Of a stretch of 60,000 nucleotides of DNA, positions 33,599 to 46,200 are shown in pieces. The position numbers and the translations under genes were made by a program. Origin of the DNA: Hydractinia symbiolongicarpus (lineage: Eukaryota; Cnidaria; Hydrozoa; Anthoathecata; Hydractiniidae); NCBI RefSeq assembly GCF_029227915.1, contig NC_079880.1, forward strand, positions 25,601,501 through 25,661,500, in the 5' to 3' direction. Under the pieces are notes generated by a model that was not told the DNA's origin, made no database searches, and saw nothing but the letters and a program-made list of their open reading frames with translations. Every line of letters begins with the position of its first letter. Positions within the stretch are counted from its first letter, which is position 1.

Positions 33599-34170
33599 GA
33601 AGCAGGAATACTTTTCTCTGGAAAATTCAATGTTGGTATGGAACCAGGAATGAGTGTTTTTCTTTTATCATCTAGAAGAAAGTATTATATATGCATTATT
33701 ATCACAGTCGTGATTATTATATGTGAAATATCCTTTTTCTGTAGTTGAAATATCTGAAAGTGTATTGAATCACACTTGCGTTGTACTATCTGGCTTTGTA
33801 GAAAATGCTTCTCACAAATATACAGATTACGTTTATCTATTTGTGCTCTCAACTGTTTATCAATAACGCGATCTTTGATTATCACAGCGACTAGCTTGTC
33901 TCTCCAGGATGCGTTGTACTCGTCATTCGCTTATGTAATTTTGAAAATAGAAATTCCACTTGTTCTACGGGAGCTAGAGCAACCAAACACTGAACAATTA
34001 GCTCCAACCATAGTTTATAATACCAAAAAATCCAGGTAAACTTCTGCAAAGTACCTAGCATACAAAGCTTCCCGCCTGTTTTTGAATTTTTGGTCCCCCT
34101 AAAAGTAGACTGGGCACTAGAAAATTTCTGAACGCGAGTCAGATACCGGAGCGGAGCTCAATCACGGCGG

Positions 34171-34202
34171 TACCCAGACTATCTCTCTTTCTTATGACTA
34201 TG
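34171..34202 (-). repeat. right terminal inverted repeat of P-like element
   Basis: TACCCAGACTATCTCTCTTT then CTTATGACTATG; complement of the left end with one substitution and two extra bases. Confidence 0.8.
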
Positions 34203-34265
34203 TTTTGACAGATATTTTTCTGAGAACGAGGCTAAAATGAGTTATAAGCCAATAAGAATCCTAAC

Positions 34266-35928
34266 AGTGCAACAGGTTTTTTTTATTATCCAATGAACAA
34301 TACTTTATTTTAAAGTTTACATGCTATCGAAAGTTAAAGCTCGTGCAGTGTAGCATAATGGAGATCGTCTTATAATGCGCCATCTTTGATGTTATTAACG
34401 TTTCACTTTAATAATTACGTCATTTCCTTCTGTACATTTTTCGCAAGCACGTAGACTTAAACTATACCCGGCAGAACTAATGAATTATTCATGAATTTTA
34501 AATTAAAGAGGAATTCTTGAGGCTGAATATTTTTGGTGAAAGATAATGTATTATAGCTATAAAATCGTGACAAGTGTGTTATAAAAGAAAAAATATGAAT
34601 ATATAGTCTGAAAATAACCTTCGTAACTGATTGTGCAAAATTTGCTGCCAACTTAAAAAATATTTTCCAAGTTGTTTTTTAGACAAAAATAGAAAATAGA
34701 TAAATTTTCAGCCTTGACATTGTTCTTATTTTGTTTTTATTGTTCATCAATTTTCAGGTTTATTATTTTTCTTTTAAAATTGTTCTTATAGAGAAACGAA
34801 GTGTATGTAAGTTAAGTTAGCTATGATTTACAGTTACAATAATAATAATCAAAAATTGAATTTTAAAATTTTAAAATTTTCAATGATTTTGTTACTCCAT
34901 ATTACTCAGTCCTCTTTAAAGTTCAGTACTTTTTCAGATTATTGATAATGGCGGAAATCTTTAAGCCGCAGGGCTTCTTGTTCTAATTACAAAACAACAA
35001 GGTTTTATCAAATTTATACTACATTATCAAGTCAACGGACGTACCTACGTCATAAAATCGACTATTGTGTTACAATTTTGCCAACAAATTTGTTTACTCA
35101 GGCACCTTCTAGCCGCTCAATTAGTGATGAGAAAAATGGGCACCTATGAAAAAATGTATTACGTAATCTTACAAATCCAGTCATCCTACAATCATGAACA
35201 AAATGACATGAAACAAGACACCTAAACTCGAAGTTTACCGCCAAAAGTGATTACATAGACTATTTACAAATTAGAGTCGCGGATTCTCGACGTGGATTAT
35301 TTTGTTGTGCAGAAGCGCAAGAGGATGCGACTAGATAAATGCTGCCCACCTTGACTACGCGGGCGCAGGAGTACCGACTTTGCAGGTCGCAGGTTTCAAA
35401 GTATTGACGATTTAACTCTTTTGGCCATGTTTGAAAACCTGCATATGTTTTAATAATTTGGTCCAGAATTGTAGCTTAATATTTGCTTAAAATTTGCTTA
35501 AAATTTGTTACAAGCAACTAACATTTGTCCTATCCGTGGTACTTCATACCTCAAAAAGAGAGATTTAAACCTGCATTTGTTGTCCATTCACACTCACAGA
35601 AGATGGCGGACAGAATATAATGTAAAGAAATGTTTCAACCTGATGTCGTCGACAGCGCTGAGAAAGTAATTACCGATTATCATTTCTTTTGGTGTTTCGA
35701 ATCTACAAAAGTTGTTAAAATAGGGAAAGACGTTTAGCACGTGATAGTTTGGGTTATCTGAATTTTTCCGAGAAAAACAGAAACAGGTATAAATATATAA
35801 GTTCTTCCAGGCCGACGAGTCAACACAAAAAATTAACAATATTAAAAGCTTAACAATTTTGTAGTCACTAAAATAAAGGTCACTAAATTGAAAAGGAAAA
35901 AAATTGAAATTCTCGTAGAAGCGCCTTT
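34266..35928. other. non-coding or unrecognised region
   Basis: No supportable gene. GGCGGAAATCTTTAAGCCGC at 34950-34970 resembles a piece of the GGCGGAATC repeat. Confidence 0.35.
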
Positions 35929-35934
35929 TTTATT
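35929..35934 (-). terminator. polyadenylation signal AATAAA
   Basis: TTTATT on the plus strand gives AATAAA on the minus strand, 63 bp after the stop of the cysteine-rich gene. Confidence 0.5.
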
Positions 35935-35996
35935 ATACAAAGGTTGCCAGTCAATTATTTACAAAGTTGTTCCTTCCTTTCTCTCTGTTGTACACC

Positions 35997-36287
35997 TCAC
36001 TCGCAGTCAGTTCTGTATACTCCAGGAGTTGAAGCACATCGATCAAAGCAGTTCTTCAAGTGGCCAATGCATCCTTTTAATACTTGCATTAACTGTACAT
36101 CATTTTCAAAGTCGGCTCGAGTTAAACACGACGACTTCTTGTATTTCGCGCAACATTGATCCACGCAATACGTATGTGGTAGCGCCATTATATGACTACA
36201 ACCAATCAAAAGGAAGATTGCGATGCAGACGAGAAATTTATACCTACAGAAGAAGAAGGGTATAAGTTTATTTACCCAGTTTTTCAT
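35997..36287 (-). CDS. small secreted protein, eight-cysteine mature region
   Basis: A 96-codon single-exon frame, MKNWVNKLIP at the start. A hydrophobic stretch FLVCIAIFLLIGC around residues 18-30 followed by SHIMA fits a signal peptide cut near residue 35. The mature part of about 60 residues has eight cysteines: CVDQCC, SSC, GCIGHLKNC, DRC and a final DCE, enough for four disulfides. Two structural marks support a real gene: TTTATATAG about 100 bp upstream (36391-36383) and AATAAA 63 bp downstream. An alternative is that an acceptor (TTCTTCTGTAG) just before the YKFLV codons brings an upstream exon. I do not recognise the family. Small cysteine-rich secreted proteins can be ligands, antimicrobial or venom-type peptides, or matrix components; nothing here decides which. 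Confidence 0.6.
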   Translation of the reverse strand: MKNWVNKLIPFFFCRYKFLVCIAIFLLIGCSHIMALPHTYCVDQCCAKYKKSSCLTRADFENDVQLMQVLKGCIGHLKNCFDRCASTPGVYRTDCE

Positions 36288-36382
36288 GTAGTGTCACTAC
36301 AAAGAAGATGGTAAAATGGATGATATTCCACACGTAAAACAAGTTTAGAAAGATGGTAATAACCAAAATGCTGCATTTTCTT

Positions 36383-36391
36383 CTATATAAA
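36383..36391 (-). promoter_or_regulatory. candidate TATA box
   Basis: TTTATATAG on the minus strand, 96-104 bp upstream of the Met codon of the small cysteine-rich gene. TA-rich words are common in this DNA, so this is only suggestive. Confidence 0.35.
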
Positions 36392-36451
36392 TGCATTATT
36401 ATTGAAATCTAAAGCAGGCAATCTTTAGGAGACGTTTCGACAAATTATTTT

Positions 36452-36602
36452 TACTAGTCGTTAGCCCGTGGAAAATCCACGGGTTCGCCCGTCCTTTTTA
36501 CACCGCATTGCGTGCTTCTCGCTATTGCGCAGCTAAGCTACCATTTTGCGTGACAGACAGACAAACAGACAGACAGACGTATACGGGCATTATAATATAG
36601 AT
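36452..36602 (+). mobile_element. HINE-like repeat, short form, best-preserved copy
   Basis: Starts TACTAGTCGTTAGCCCGTGG with a perfect CCCGTGGA/TCCACGGG hairpin, then TTCGCCCGTCC. Near the 3' end a (GACA)n run (GACAGACAGACAAACAGACA) is followed by CGTATACGGGCATTATAATA and TAGATTAT. No ORF. Confidence 0.75.
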
Positions 36603-39600
36603 TATTTCTAAGGTCATCGTTTTAGCATTTCTTCGTTTTGAAAATAAGTAAACAAAAAAAGCGTTTTATGTGAGTTAACAATATACACCATCTATCTTTA
36701 CAGATTTTTGTACTACTTTTAAGTGAATATTATATATTTATATTAAATATTCACTAAAAAAAGGCCACTGATTAAAAATTAATTAATATCATAAGGTAGA
36801 ATAATATAGTGGAAACAAGGGCCCAGTTTTGAAGATCCCAATTTTGACTATATCATTCTTATATATCAGATGCGTTCTGATATTATGTTAATACAGCAGA
36901 TCCCCTTGCTCCAGATTAAAAATATAATTCCGAATTTTTAACAAAGTATAAGTGCGTTGTAAGTTGACGCTAATAATGTTTTTTCGAAAACAAAAGTATA
37001 TTGTATTAATTTTCGCTCTTTTTGTTCGTAATTTCGGGATAAAATTTCGCGCACTAAAAAACAGTACGTGGAAAAACTAAAAATTAGCTATTTTAGAATT
37101 ATGACATTACTTTTCGATGCAATCAGCGATGAATTTCATCATACAGATTGTAGATTATGTAACAGACCATCAACTTAAAATTCATAAAATATTTTTACAG
37201 TTTCATGTTATAGTATGGCTTGGATGTTGAAATTATGAAAAGTTTATATTCTTTTGTTTATTTACTGTTTTGTTGCCATGGAATTGAGCAAGTTCAGTTT
37301 TTATGCTATTCAAACACATCTCACAGTACCGTTAGATGGGTGTAGCTCCAAATGATGACTAATTTTTGTAACTACAGAAAACGAAAACAAAAACGACTTA
37401 TGAAAGCACAACCTGAAAACAGTTTTTATTGTTTTAAAATTCTAAGACGGAACAGTACAACAAACACATGTCCTTTGACTTGTTTCGATTCCCTCGTACA
37501 TGCTTTACTCAACAAAAAATGCTACAATATTTCACTGCTTTTTCTTTCCATATGGATGTACTGCAAAACACTTAAAAATCAAGAAAGTTTGGCGGTGATA
37601 AGTATCAGTAGCCCCCTTAAAAAAATAAATCTTGAAGTCAAATTGAGCTGAAGACTTCACGCATGCTGAGTTTAAATACAATAAAAAAATACAACATAAA
37701 TCTAAGTAGAACATGTTATATAGGAAGTATTTTTTTAAAACAATTCATAGTAGATCTTCAGCAGTTGGTGAAAGATTCGTTAACACTTCGTTAACAGTCT
37801 GTAATGAAAACACAATTTAAAAAACGCAATTGTAAATAAAATATCTGGAGAAGATTGTTGATTTGAAATTTCTTTAAAAAAACAGTGTGACTTTTATGAT
37901 TTTGTGGAAAACAAAAATATGCATTTGACAGATGTTCTCATTTTACGAACTTGCGATTGGGGAAGAAAGTGAAGGTAAATCAGAATCTCATAATTTATAC
38001 CCAAGATGGTAACCAGCCTGCAAAGAGTTTATGTAATTTACAAACAATTGCTTTTAACAAAGTTAATTACCCTTGACCTTAGCCGTACAATAATTTATGA
38101 CAAAGCATTTACATTCCCCTTGGTTTTAAACCGGCCTCGGTAAATCTATATTGGCATACAATAGAATTCCTAGCTAATGAAACCACTTTATTTATCACGT
38201 GATTTGTTCTAGCCAATTAAATGTAAATGTAAAAATGCGGAAAAGTTTTATAAAGGACGTTTCTTAGGCACTTTAAAGAACATTTTGTAGAGCATATAAT
38301 CGACTTTGCTGATAAGAGACAGATAGACAGAGTTAGCGTATTAATATAATAGCTAGATCTTGTGTTTTGAATTTATATGGTCCAGTTTACAACCATTTGT
38401 TTGATTAGCAATTACATATGGTGTTTAAGATGATAAAATAATTTTGCATAATTAGCAAAACTTTCAAGTCCTATATTTTGAAAACTAATAAAAATATTTC
38501 AAAAAAATAAGAAAAATTCCTAGGAAACTTTTCCAGCTCTTCTATATGAAATTATCTTGTTTTCTTATGGAAGGTAAGCTTTAAACACATGGCCAGCGCA
38601 GTTTTAAACATATCATTAATTAGTTCTATATTTAGCATTGCTCTAAATAGACAGCATTGACCACATACCAGAGAAAATGTGTGTTTTGTTCAAAGTGGAT
38701 TACCATCTAAGACGATGTCTTGCATGCAGAAACTGCTGATCCTGCAAAACCTTTGTATTGTTTTACATAGTTCTACTTAATTGGTGACGCAGAAACTCCA
38801 TTGTGTATAGTCTGAGATCTTTTTTTTCGATACCTAAAAGCAGCAAATGACGTCATAACAATTCCTATCAAATCACGTAGTTTCCGATAGCCGATATTGG
38901 TCAAAAAGTCAATCACGCTAAGTGAATTTTCGCACGAATTACTAAGTAGATATTTTACTGCTTCCCTTTGACGTCAAAAGAGATAACAGGCTGCGAGCAA
39001 TATAGATTCATCCACAAGAATATAGTTGTTTCGTAAATGTTTTTAGAGCACAACCAGAACACCAAGCACTACCCATTTAAACTATTTTTTTATACGAAAT
39101 AATAGAAAAAGGGGGGAAAGAAACAGGTAACTAGGTGTTACGCTGACGTATGCTTATTAAATGTTTTTACACGTGACTAAACAGGGAACACCTTGAATTC
39201 CTGTCTCCACTGGATTCTCAGAACGTAAGAATATAAAATATATCTATGCTTAAAATTAAGAAGGTTGCTGTTTTCTTTAAATGAGACTATATTCACTGGT
39301 CGGTTTAAATTTTCTTAACTTATTAGTGACGTAATTGTTGCCTGATTATCCAGATGACAAATAACGAGTATAGTGAGGACATTAAGCAACTTCAGTCCTG
39401 TTAAGTCTTTGAAGAAAGGTTGTTTTTGGCCATTTCAGGAAAACACCAAATAGCATTGCAATAATGCGAGGCCAGTACGCTGTGAAATCTCTCCTTTGGC
39501 AAATGTAAAGGTCAACAAAAGTGAATATAGGAAAAATGATCGTTCTGACTTATCAAAATGTACCATTTATTAAGATTTTTGATCTAACCAAAGAAAACGA

Positions 39601-40500
39601 AAAGTTTTAAGTCTATTTGTTAACATTGATACATGAACCGTAAAAAGTTCACGGTGCATGTTTCTAACATAAAAAGAACGTAAATGATTGCTCGTGGATG
39701 CAAACCTCGACATTTGTCCTTTTTTCCAACAGTAACTGGAAAAAGATTGTAGTTAGTGACCTTACAATGTTTTTTGGAATGATCTTAAGCAATTTTAATT
39801 ATCTTAATGACGATTATACTTACATGATTCCTTTTTCGTTAATAAGTTTTCAACAATAAATACCAAACTTTTTTTTCTGTTACTTTTTGGTCTTCCTTGA
39901 CGCGTGTTTTAATGATTTCTCGAGCTAACTGAACTTACACACACAGCTAGTTTACGATACACAAACGTCGTGTTTGCTGAAACCTTTTGTTATGTCTTTC
40001 TCTGTGTTGACACAAAATCATCTAAAAGGAAGATATGTCATTCAGGAATTAAGCCAAATGCATTTTCACATTGATTCTTAAATAGCTGTAATGATAATAT
40101 TGACATAACATGATCTACCCAATGTTTATTTTTTATCCGTCTTTAAAAGCTTTACAAAAGTTGCTTTTTGATGAAAAACAAAACATGTCTGTTTGTAGCG
40201 AGATATATAGGCGAGAGAAAAAAGAGAGGACAAGGTTACAACAAAAAAAGAAGATAAAATGACATTGCAATAACAAGGGCTTTGAAAAAAGGAAATCTAG
40301 AGGAGTAAAAGAGATGATTGAGATAAAAATATATAAGTAGAAACGTAAATAAACAAGTAAGCAAATACACCCGCAAACAAACGTAAAGTTGGACATTTTA
40401 TGACGAAATACTTCAAATGTGTTAATCTTTAATTAATTTCTACATACCCCCGCAACAAGCCATTGGCATTTTGACAGCATCAAAACATGAAAACGCAGTA
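36603..40500. other. long region without recognised genes
   Basis: No supportable exon. Inverted repeat AGTGAATATT/AATATTCACT at about 36721-36757. A HINE-like 3' end without its 5' part lies at 38316-38352 (GACAGATAGACAGAGTTAGC then GTATTAATATAATAG). Confidence 0.4.
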
Positions 40501-43167
40501 GCTACCTCGAACGTGAAGCAATTTAACAAAACCACTATTTCTTTCGTAAATAAAATAGGACTGGAGTTTTTTTTCCTTACGTCAACATTTTTTCATCCGG
40601 TTTAAAAGTCACGCTCGGAAATGTCATTGAAAGAGAGTTTTCCTGCGCGACGTTTATAAAAATATTGTTTATAGTACGTGTGTTTGGACGTCGTGTTTTC
40701 GCGCCGTTTTAGAAGGTTCTTGTTAATTGGAGCATTCATGTTTTTCCACCATGTCGGAAGAACATATTTCGGTGAATCACCAGAACTGGTACGTATGGTA
40801 GCATACAAAATGCTAAAGACAAGTGTGTCTTTTACTAGAACAGCTTGTAGAAGAAAATAAGATTTCCCCACACATGGCTATATATGTAAGAAACAAGAGA
40901 CCACCTCTTTTGCAAGAAGATTTTTTAAAAGAGATAACGTTAGGTAATTTTTTAATAATCAGCATTCAAAACAAGAGCAATAAGTATGACAGACGTGCAT
41001 ACAGCTACTCAACCAAATTAATTGCAGCAATAGCTTAGCATCTTTCAGGGCTATTTGTGTGAAAATAAAAGAGGCGATAGCCGAGAACAAGCATAAAAAA
41101 GAAAAGATTTGTCCCGTCCGCCATTTCTGCAAATTTTTTTCCGTAGCTAATATCTGCATTTTGCTCAAATGAGTGCTGAATCGCTATGTTATGCCAAATG
41201 ATGCACGAAATAATGTAGTGGAAATACAGCCTAAATTTCCAGGGGATTTTTTTGATGATTTGATGACTAAAGTTTACAAATAAAGCAAGGATTTACTTAG
41301 TCGGGATAGATAGACAGGACAAAAAAATTTCCAAGATTAAATTTAAACATAAGACAACAAAATCATTTTTTAATAGTACCAAAAGAGGAATTGGGTTTTC
41401 GTACGAAAAAAACAGACACCCTTGACTATTTCCCCATCCTTTATACAAAGCTCAGGAGTGCTCCAATTGTTGTCACCGCAAGGTCAAAATACCAACACAA
41501 TACCTATTAGACATAATTCGTAACCCCCCTTCTTGCGTGTCAAAATGGAGGTCTGTATGGAAGAGAATAGAATACACAGGTGGTCAGAAATTTGTTTTCA
41601 GAACAAAATATTCTCAGGGAAAACCTTTGAATATCTTAAGTATATATAAGGATTATTGTACACGGTGTGCACGTCAATGCTGCAATGTGCCCTTCCATTA
41701 TTTTAAAGACCTTTTTTGTCTGTTCTATTTGATAAGATTTTACAATAAGAACCTCCATTTACCTCGTTGATCCATGGCTCGCTAAGGCTGGGTTTCAGTT
41801 CTGCAAGTGAAGTTCAAACTTATGTAATATGACAGCGTTGATTGTGTTAAAAACGTTAAAATTCAATATATGTATCAAAATGTTTTGTATTTGTAACATT
41901 AACGTAACGGGAGAAGTTAATAGCGTTGATTAGGGCTAAGAAATGCCTTTAACGCCCACCATTCACGCTAGATACACATTACATAGCCCTATGCGGAAAA
42001 AGAAGTATAACTTGAGAAAATAAAAGAGCTTCTTTACATACTCACAATCCCATCCGATTCATTCATAAAATTGCTTTAACAATGAAGTATTTGACAATAA
42101 AAACTTTCAATTTGAAAATGACGTGTATTCCTTTGTGAAGACTATATTAAGTAAGACAATACAATATTTGCGGTTAATTTTGTGATATTTTTCCGAAACC
42201 CATTCACACCAGTGATATTTCTGATGTTCCTTTCTACTTCTGGTTATGACGTAAGAAACCGCAAGCTTATACGACGACTCGTGTCGTTTCCTTGAAGTAG
42301 AAAGGATTATCCCGTAGCAACAATACTTTCTTATAAAAATTATTAAAAAAGTTAAATGCACGCCACATAAAAACTTAGCAAAGAGCAAAAGCTTTATAGC
42401 GAACGTGAAGTTAGAAATCAAAAGTCTAATAGCATGTAACGTTCACTCATGTTACAGCTGCTTTTTTGATATTATTTTTGTATTTAGTATGAACAGGGGT
42501 TTAAACAAGTCCTGATTTTTGTCTTAAGCTGAACTCAAAAAGTACCGTGCTACACTCACAGTTAACGCCTTTTTGTTTTCGCTTTACGCTACGTTTGCCC
42601 TAATTACCAGGACCAGAATTTTGAATAATGTCGTTATTTCCTCTTAAACTGTCCAGAAAAAAGATAGTTGATAAAGCAGCATTATTTTGGCCTTATCTGA
42701 AGTCAATTTTAAAAATTTTATTTATTAATGAATATCCTTCATGTAAATTTTTATTAAATTTTCTATATGACTAAACTGATGTTTTCACGAAAATTCACAT
42801 TTCGTACGTATTCCCGCTTTGTTATTTGCATGGTAAAATGAAGTAAAACAATTACTCTGCGGGAGAAACGAAGCTGCGCGCAACCATCTTGAACAGAAAA
42901 AATACCGTTATTATTAACATAGAGCTTCTTTTTTATGCTGCATAAATGGTCCACAGTCCCTGCTTAGTGATATTACTAATATTTGTTGTACTATGTACAC
43001 GCAGTTTTTAGTTGTCTCTGGTTGAATACTAGAGTTTATATTTCTTATGTACACACACGTCTTGTGTGAGCATAACGTGATAGCAAATGCCCAAAGACTT
43101 CTTTTGTTTTGAAAACAAACAATACACTCTTCCAAACATACTGTTTTTATTACAGCCTAATAAGGGC
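40501..43167. other. region with only weak coding hints
   Basis: Two starts in good context are visible: CCACCATGTCGGAAGAACAT at about 40747 on the plus strand, followed after about 12 codons by a GTACGT donor-like site, and GAAATGGCGGACGGGACAAA near 41127 on the minus strand followed by a hydrophobic stretch. Neither can be extended into a gene here. Confidence 0.25.
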
Positions 43168-43253
43168 CCTATACGTAAATCGCGCGGTTCCACGCCTTCA
43201 GGTAGGTGGTCATTAGTCACGTGTAATATTTTCAATTCCTGTTTAATTAGTTG
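43168..43253 (-). CDS. possible orphan internal exon
   Basis: A GC-richer block within very AT-rich DNA. On the minus strand it reads ELKILHVTNDHLPEGVEPRD then LRIGPLLG, preceded by an acceptor-like TTAAACAG and followed by a GTAATA donor-like site. The residue pattern looks protein-like, but I cannot name the family and no adjoining exon was found. It may be chance. Confidence 0.25.
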
Positions 43254-46200
43254 TATGATATGAAATCTTGTCATTGATTACATGATATTGCTGCTGAAAC
43301 TAACGACTCAGACTCTACAAGATGTAGCCTCTATGACATAAATCAAAGTTTTATTAAAAAACTAATTGCATTGCATTTCGTGTTTCCTTAACACGACTTT
43401 TTTCTTGCGGAAAGACAGACAGACTACGGTTAATATTATTACAATAAAGATGGTGAAATTTTTCATAGCAATTTACCAATCTATTGAAAAAAGTGTTGAT
43501 TGCTCGTCATTTTTTTTGTTATGCTAAAGAACAAAGCACAAAATTATTTATGTTCGTGCTAAGTTTAAGATGTTTAAAGATTTTAATTTCAATTATAAAA
43601 TAACCTTACTAATGTCATAAATTAAATATACGTATCATTCTTTTTATAATTTTATCCATCACAAACACACAAACACACAAAACTTTAATTTTAGCAAGCA
43701 CTGTTCTTTTTTTAATTATTCAGCCATTACACCACGCTTAACAAGACACAATAAGGGAGACTTGAGAACGGATGATGCATTTGTACACAATCTACAATCG
43801 CTCAGGAAAGTTTTGAGACTTCCTTCCCTTCTATCTAAATACAATGTTGACGTCTCTTGTGCACAGGTTTGGCTCTGCTGCACTTGTTTTGCTAGTTTTA
43901 CATCAACATTGAGGTAAGGGGGGGAGGGGGGGGGGGGGGGCAGGGTGAGTCATGACACAAAACCAAGCCACAGGTTATTAATTACAGTCTCAATAGTTTT
44001 AGTGATGGTTTTTTAAAGTTTAAAATTTGAATTGTTTTTTTCTGCCCCCGTCCCTCCTCAGAAAAAAATGAAATAAAATAAAATAAATATATAGGAAATT
44101 GAGTGTCTTCTTAGGCCCGTCACGCTACACCCTTGTTAGTCACTCTTTGACTTTATAAAAAACCCGAAATGTGCTTGAATAACACACTCTTCCTTGTACT
44201 CAATTTCGTAATTAGTTAAACAGAACTTTTTATTTTGAGTTTGAAAATGAACCACAAGGTTTTATAACCCAACATTTTCACCTTTTACCAAAATTCTTGT
44301 GCTACTTGTAGCTACATCTTTGATTTTGTGAATATAGGATTTTCCATTTTTTCTTTAAAGGGTTTTATTTACTATATCTATGATCTTTTTCTTTAATCTT
44401 TCCCGGTTCATTGTTTAACGGTTCTCTTTTTCTTTTCTTTTTTTTTTTAAATTTTCTAAAATTTGAATTATCGAGTTGGGTGAAATGGATTTTCTGACCA
44501 GATGTTCGCTTCATCTTTCGAGATAACGTACGCCTAAATCATCAATATGTCAAATATTTTGTTGTTTTAAACTTTTATGTAAATCCATTGAAGGATATTC
44601 ACTATACCAATATTTACTCGATTAAATTCCTTAGGTGTTTGATGCAAGGAGAAAAACAACAAAATCTTGGCTACAACAACTGTGAGACAGATAAACAAGG
44701 TTCGAGAGGTTAATTAAGATATTCAAGAACAGCCTTGACCTCTTTCGGATAGGGGATATTCCTTTTGCAAAAACATTTAAGTGGGATTATCAGAATCAGA
44801 GATCATTCATCGAGATATAACAAATCATTTCTGTTGATAAAAGATGTGATAAGTATGAGCTGCTAAGATAACTTTTTTATTTACATTCTAGTTACATCCT
44901 GTGTTTTTGTTTGCAGAACAGACATGTGAGGTCTGTTCACGCGCCAACAATTACCAGCTAGTTTCCTCGTCATCAATTTTAATTATTAGGTTTAAAGTCT
45001 GCAAGGCCATGTTCACACTAATCTAATTGACAGCGTTGTGTTAAAAAAGTTCAGGTGCAAAGTATTATCAAAGCGTTTTGATAATGTAACATCAGCGTTA
45101 CAGAGGGAGGTACTAGACTTCTGAAAAGCGAAAAATAAATTATTACGTGATTTGGGTTTATAGCCCGAACCGTCCATGGAGACGAATGGTAGAAATATAT
45201 ATGACCTTGCAGTGAGAATTTTAAAAAATGACATGACAGGGCAGAAGTAGTACCTACGGGTGAGTAAAGTCGTTCCGAAAAAAACCACTTTAACAATTTT
45301 AGAGAAGTACTGAAATTTCATCAAAAATACCTCATGCTGCATACTTTGAAGGACTAAAGGACTTTGACAAAGTAAAGCCTCCATTACACTGCCAGACTTT
45401 CTGAAAGTGATTGCAGAATGCGGCGTGTAGTTAACTATTTTTTATCAGCTAACGTACAGATACCTTGATTTTTATAGCTCTGTAAAATAAACAAACGCTG
45501 ATTAAAACTGACGGATTCGACACATGACGGAATGGCATGAAAAAGTTCTTAAAATAAATGAAATTTTTTGTGAATTTGAGAAAACAGCCTTTAGATGGCT
45601 TTATTTCGCAGGCCAAACTGTCAGAATATAAGCATCAGAATTTTTTTTAGTTTTTTCTCAATAATTTGCCGACTGTTTCTCGTGAATATTTTCAACACGT
45701 GGAACTAAACTTTGACTCTTAATCAATTTTTAGCAATTTCTTAGTTTCCAGACCTTTTTACTTGCTTTTCTGATATCAGGTTTGTTTAGTCCGTTGTACT
45801 AGTAAAGTTAATCCTATATCATTTAAGACAGGGTCTTGGCTCCTTGCTAGCTATACAAACACAAAACTAGCTAGGGGAGTCGTGGTGTGCTTGGAAAGTT
45901 GCAATTTGTGTTGGGTAGTATGTGAATATCCTATTTTTTTAACAAAAATCCAAACAATGCAATTAACAAAATCGGTAAAAAATATTTAATCTTCAATTAT
46001 TGATGTGTTACCGATTTCATAAAAACAACAGTGCAATTATGCACAAAGAGATATTGACTATAAATTTGTGGGAAATACAAGGTGTTCTTATAGACCGCTT
46101 TGATAGAGTTAACAGAGAACACTCAGCCGTTAAAGAAACCATTAAAAAAAATTTCGAATTTTATATTTATTGTAAGCGTGTCCAATATAGCCTACTACAC

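Larger units (their letters stand above)
30125..34201. mobile_element. P-superfamily (THAP9-like) DNA transposon, two-gene, internally deleted
   Basis: A 4.08-kb element bounded by inverted repeats: CATAGTCACAAGAGAGAGAT then AGTCTGGGTA at 30125-30154, and the complement of CATAGTCATAAGAAAGAGAG then ATAGTCTGGGTA at 34171-34202 (one substitution and a 2-bp indel). An 8-bp duplication flanks it. Inside are a plus-strand C2H2/DRGGLW gene (30236-31150) and a minus-strand P-type transposase gene (33507-32115), tail to tail. Both are damaged, so the copy is not autonomous, though its ends look intact enough to be mobilised in trans. Confidence 0.85.
30003..34265 (+). repeat. GGCGAAGGCGGAATC repeat, split by the P-like transposon
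   Basis: Left part 30003-30124 (TTTTGATTTCCGCCGGCGAA onward, with GATAGAGAGATAGATAG) and right part 34202-34265 (TCTGAGAACGAGGCTAAAAT onward) together match the uninterrupted copy at 50082-50285. The match proves the intervening 4.1 kb was inserted at CTCGTTTTGAC. The repeat itself is non-coding and I cannot assign it. Confidence 0.75.

Noticed and set aside
35888-36265. 125-codon plus frame opposite the cysteine-rich gene
   Set aside because: The minus frame has a signal peptide, ordered cysteines, TATA and AATAAA; the plus frame has none.
41030-41140. Minus-strand MADGTNLFFFMLVLGY start as a gene
   Set aside because: Good start context and hydrophobic residues, but the frame stops after about 29 codons with no convincing donor.
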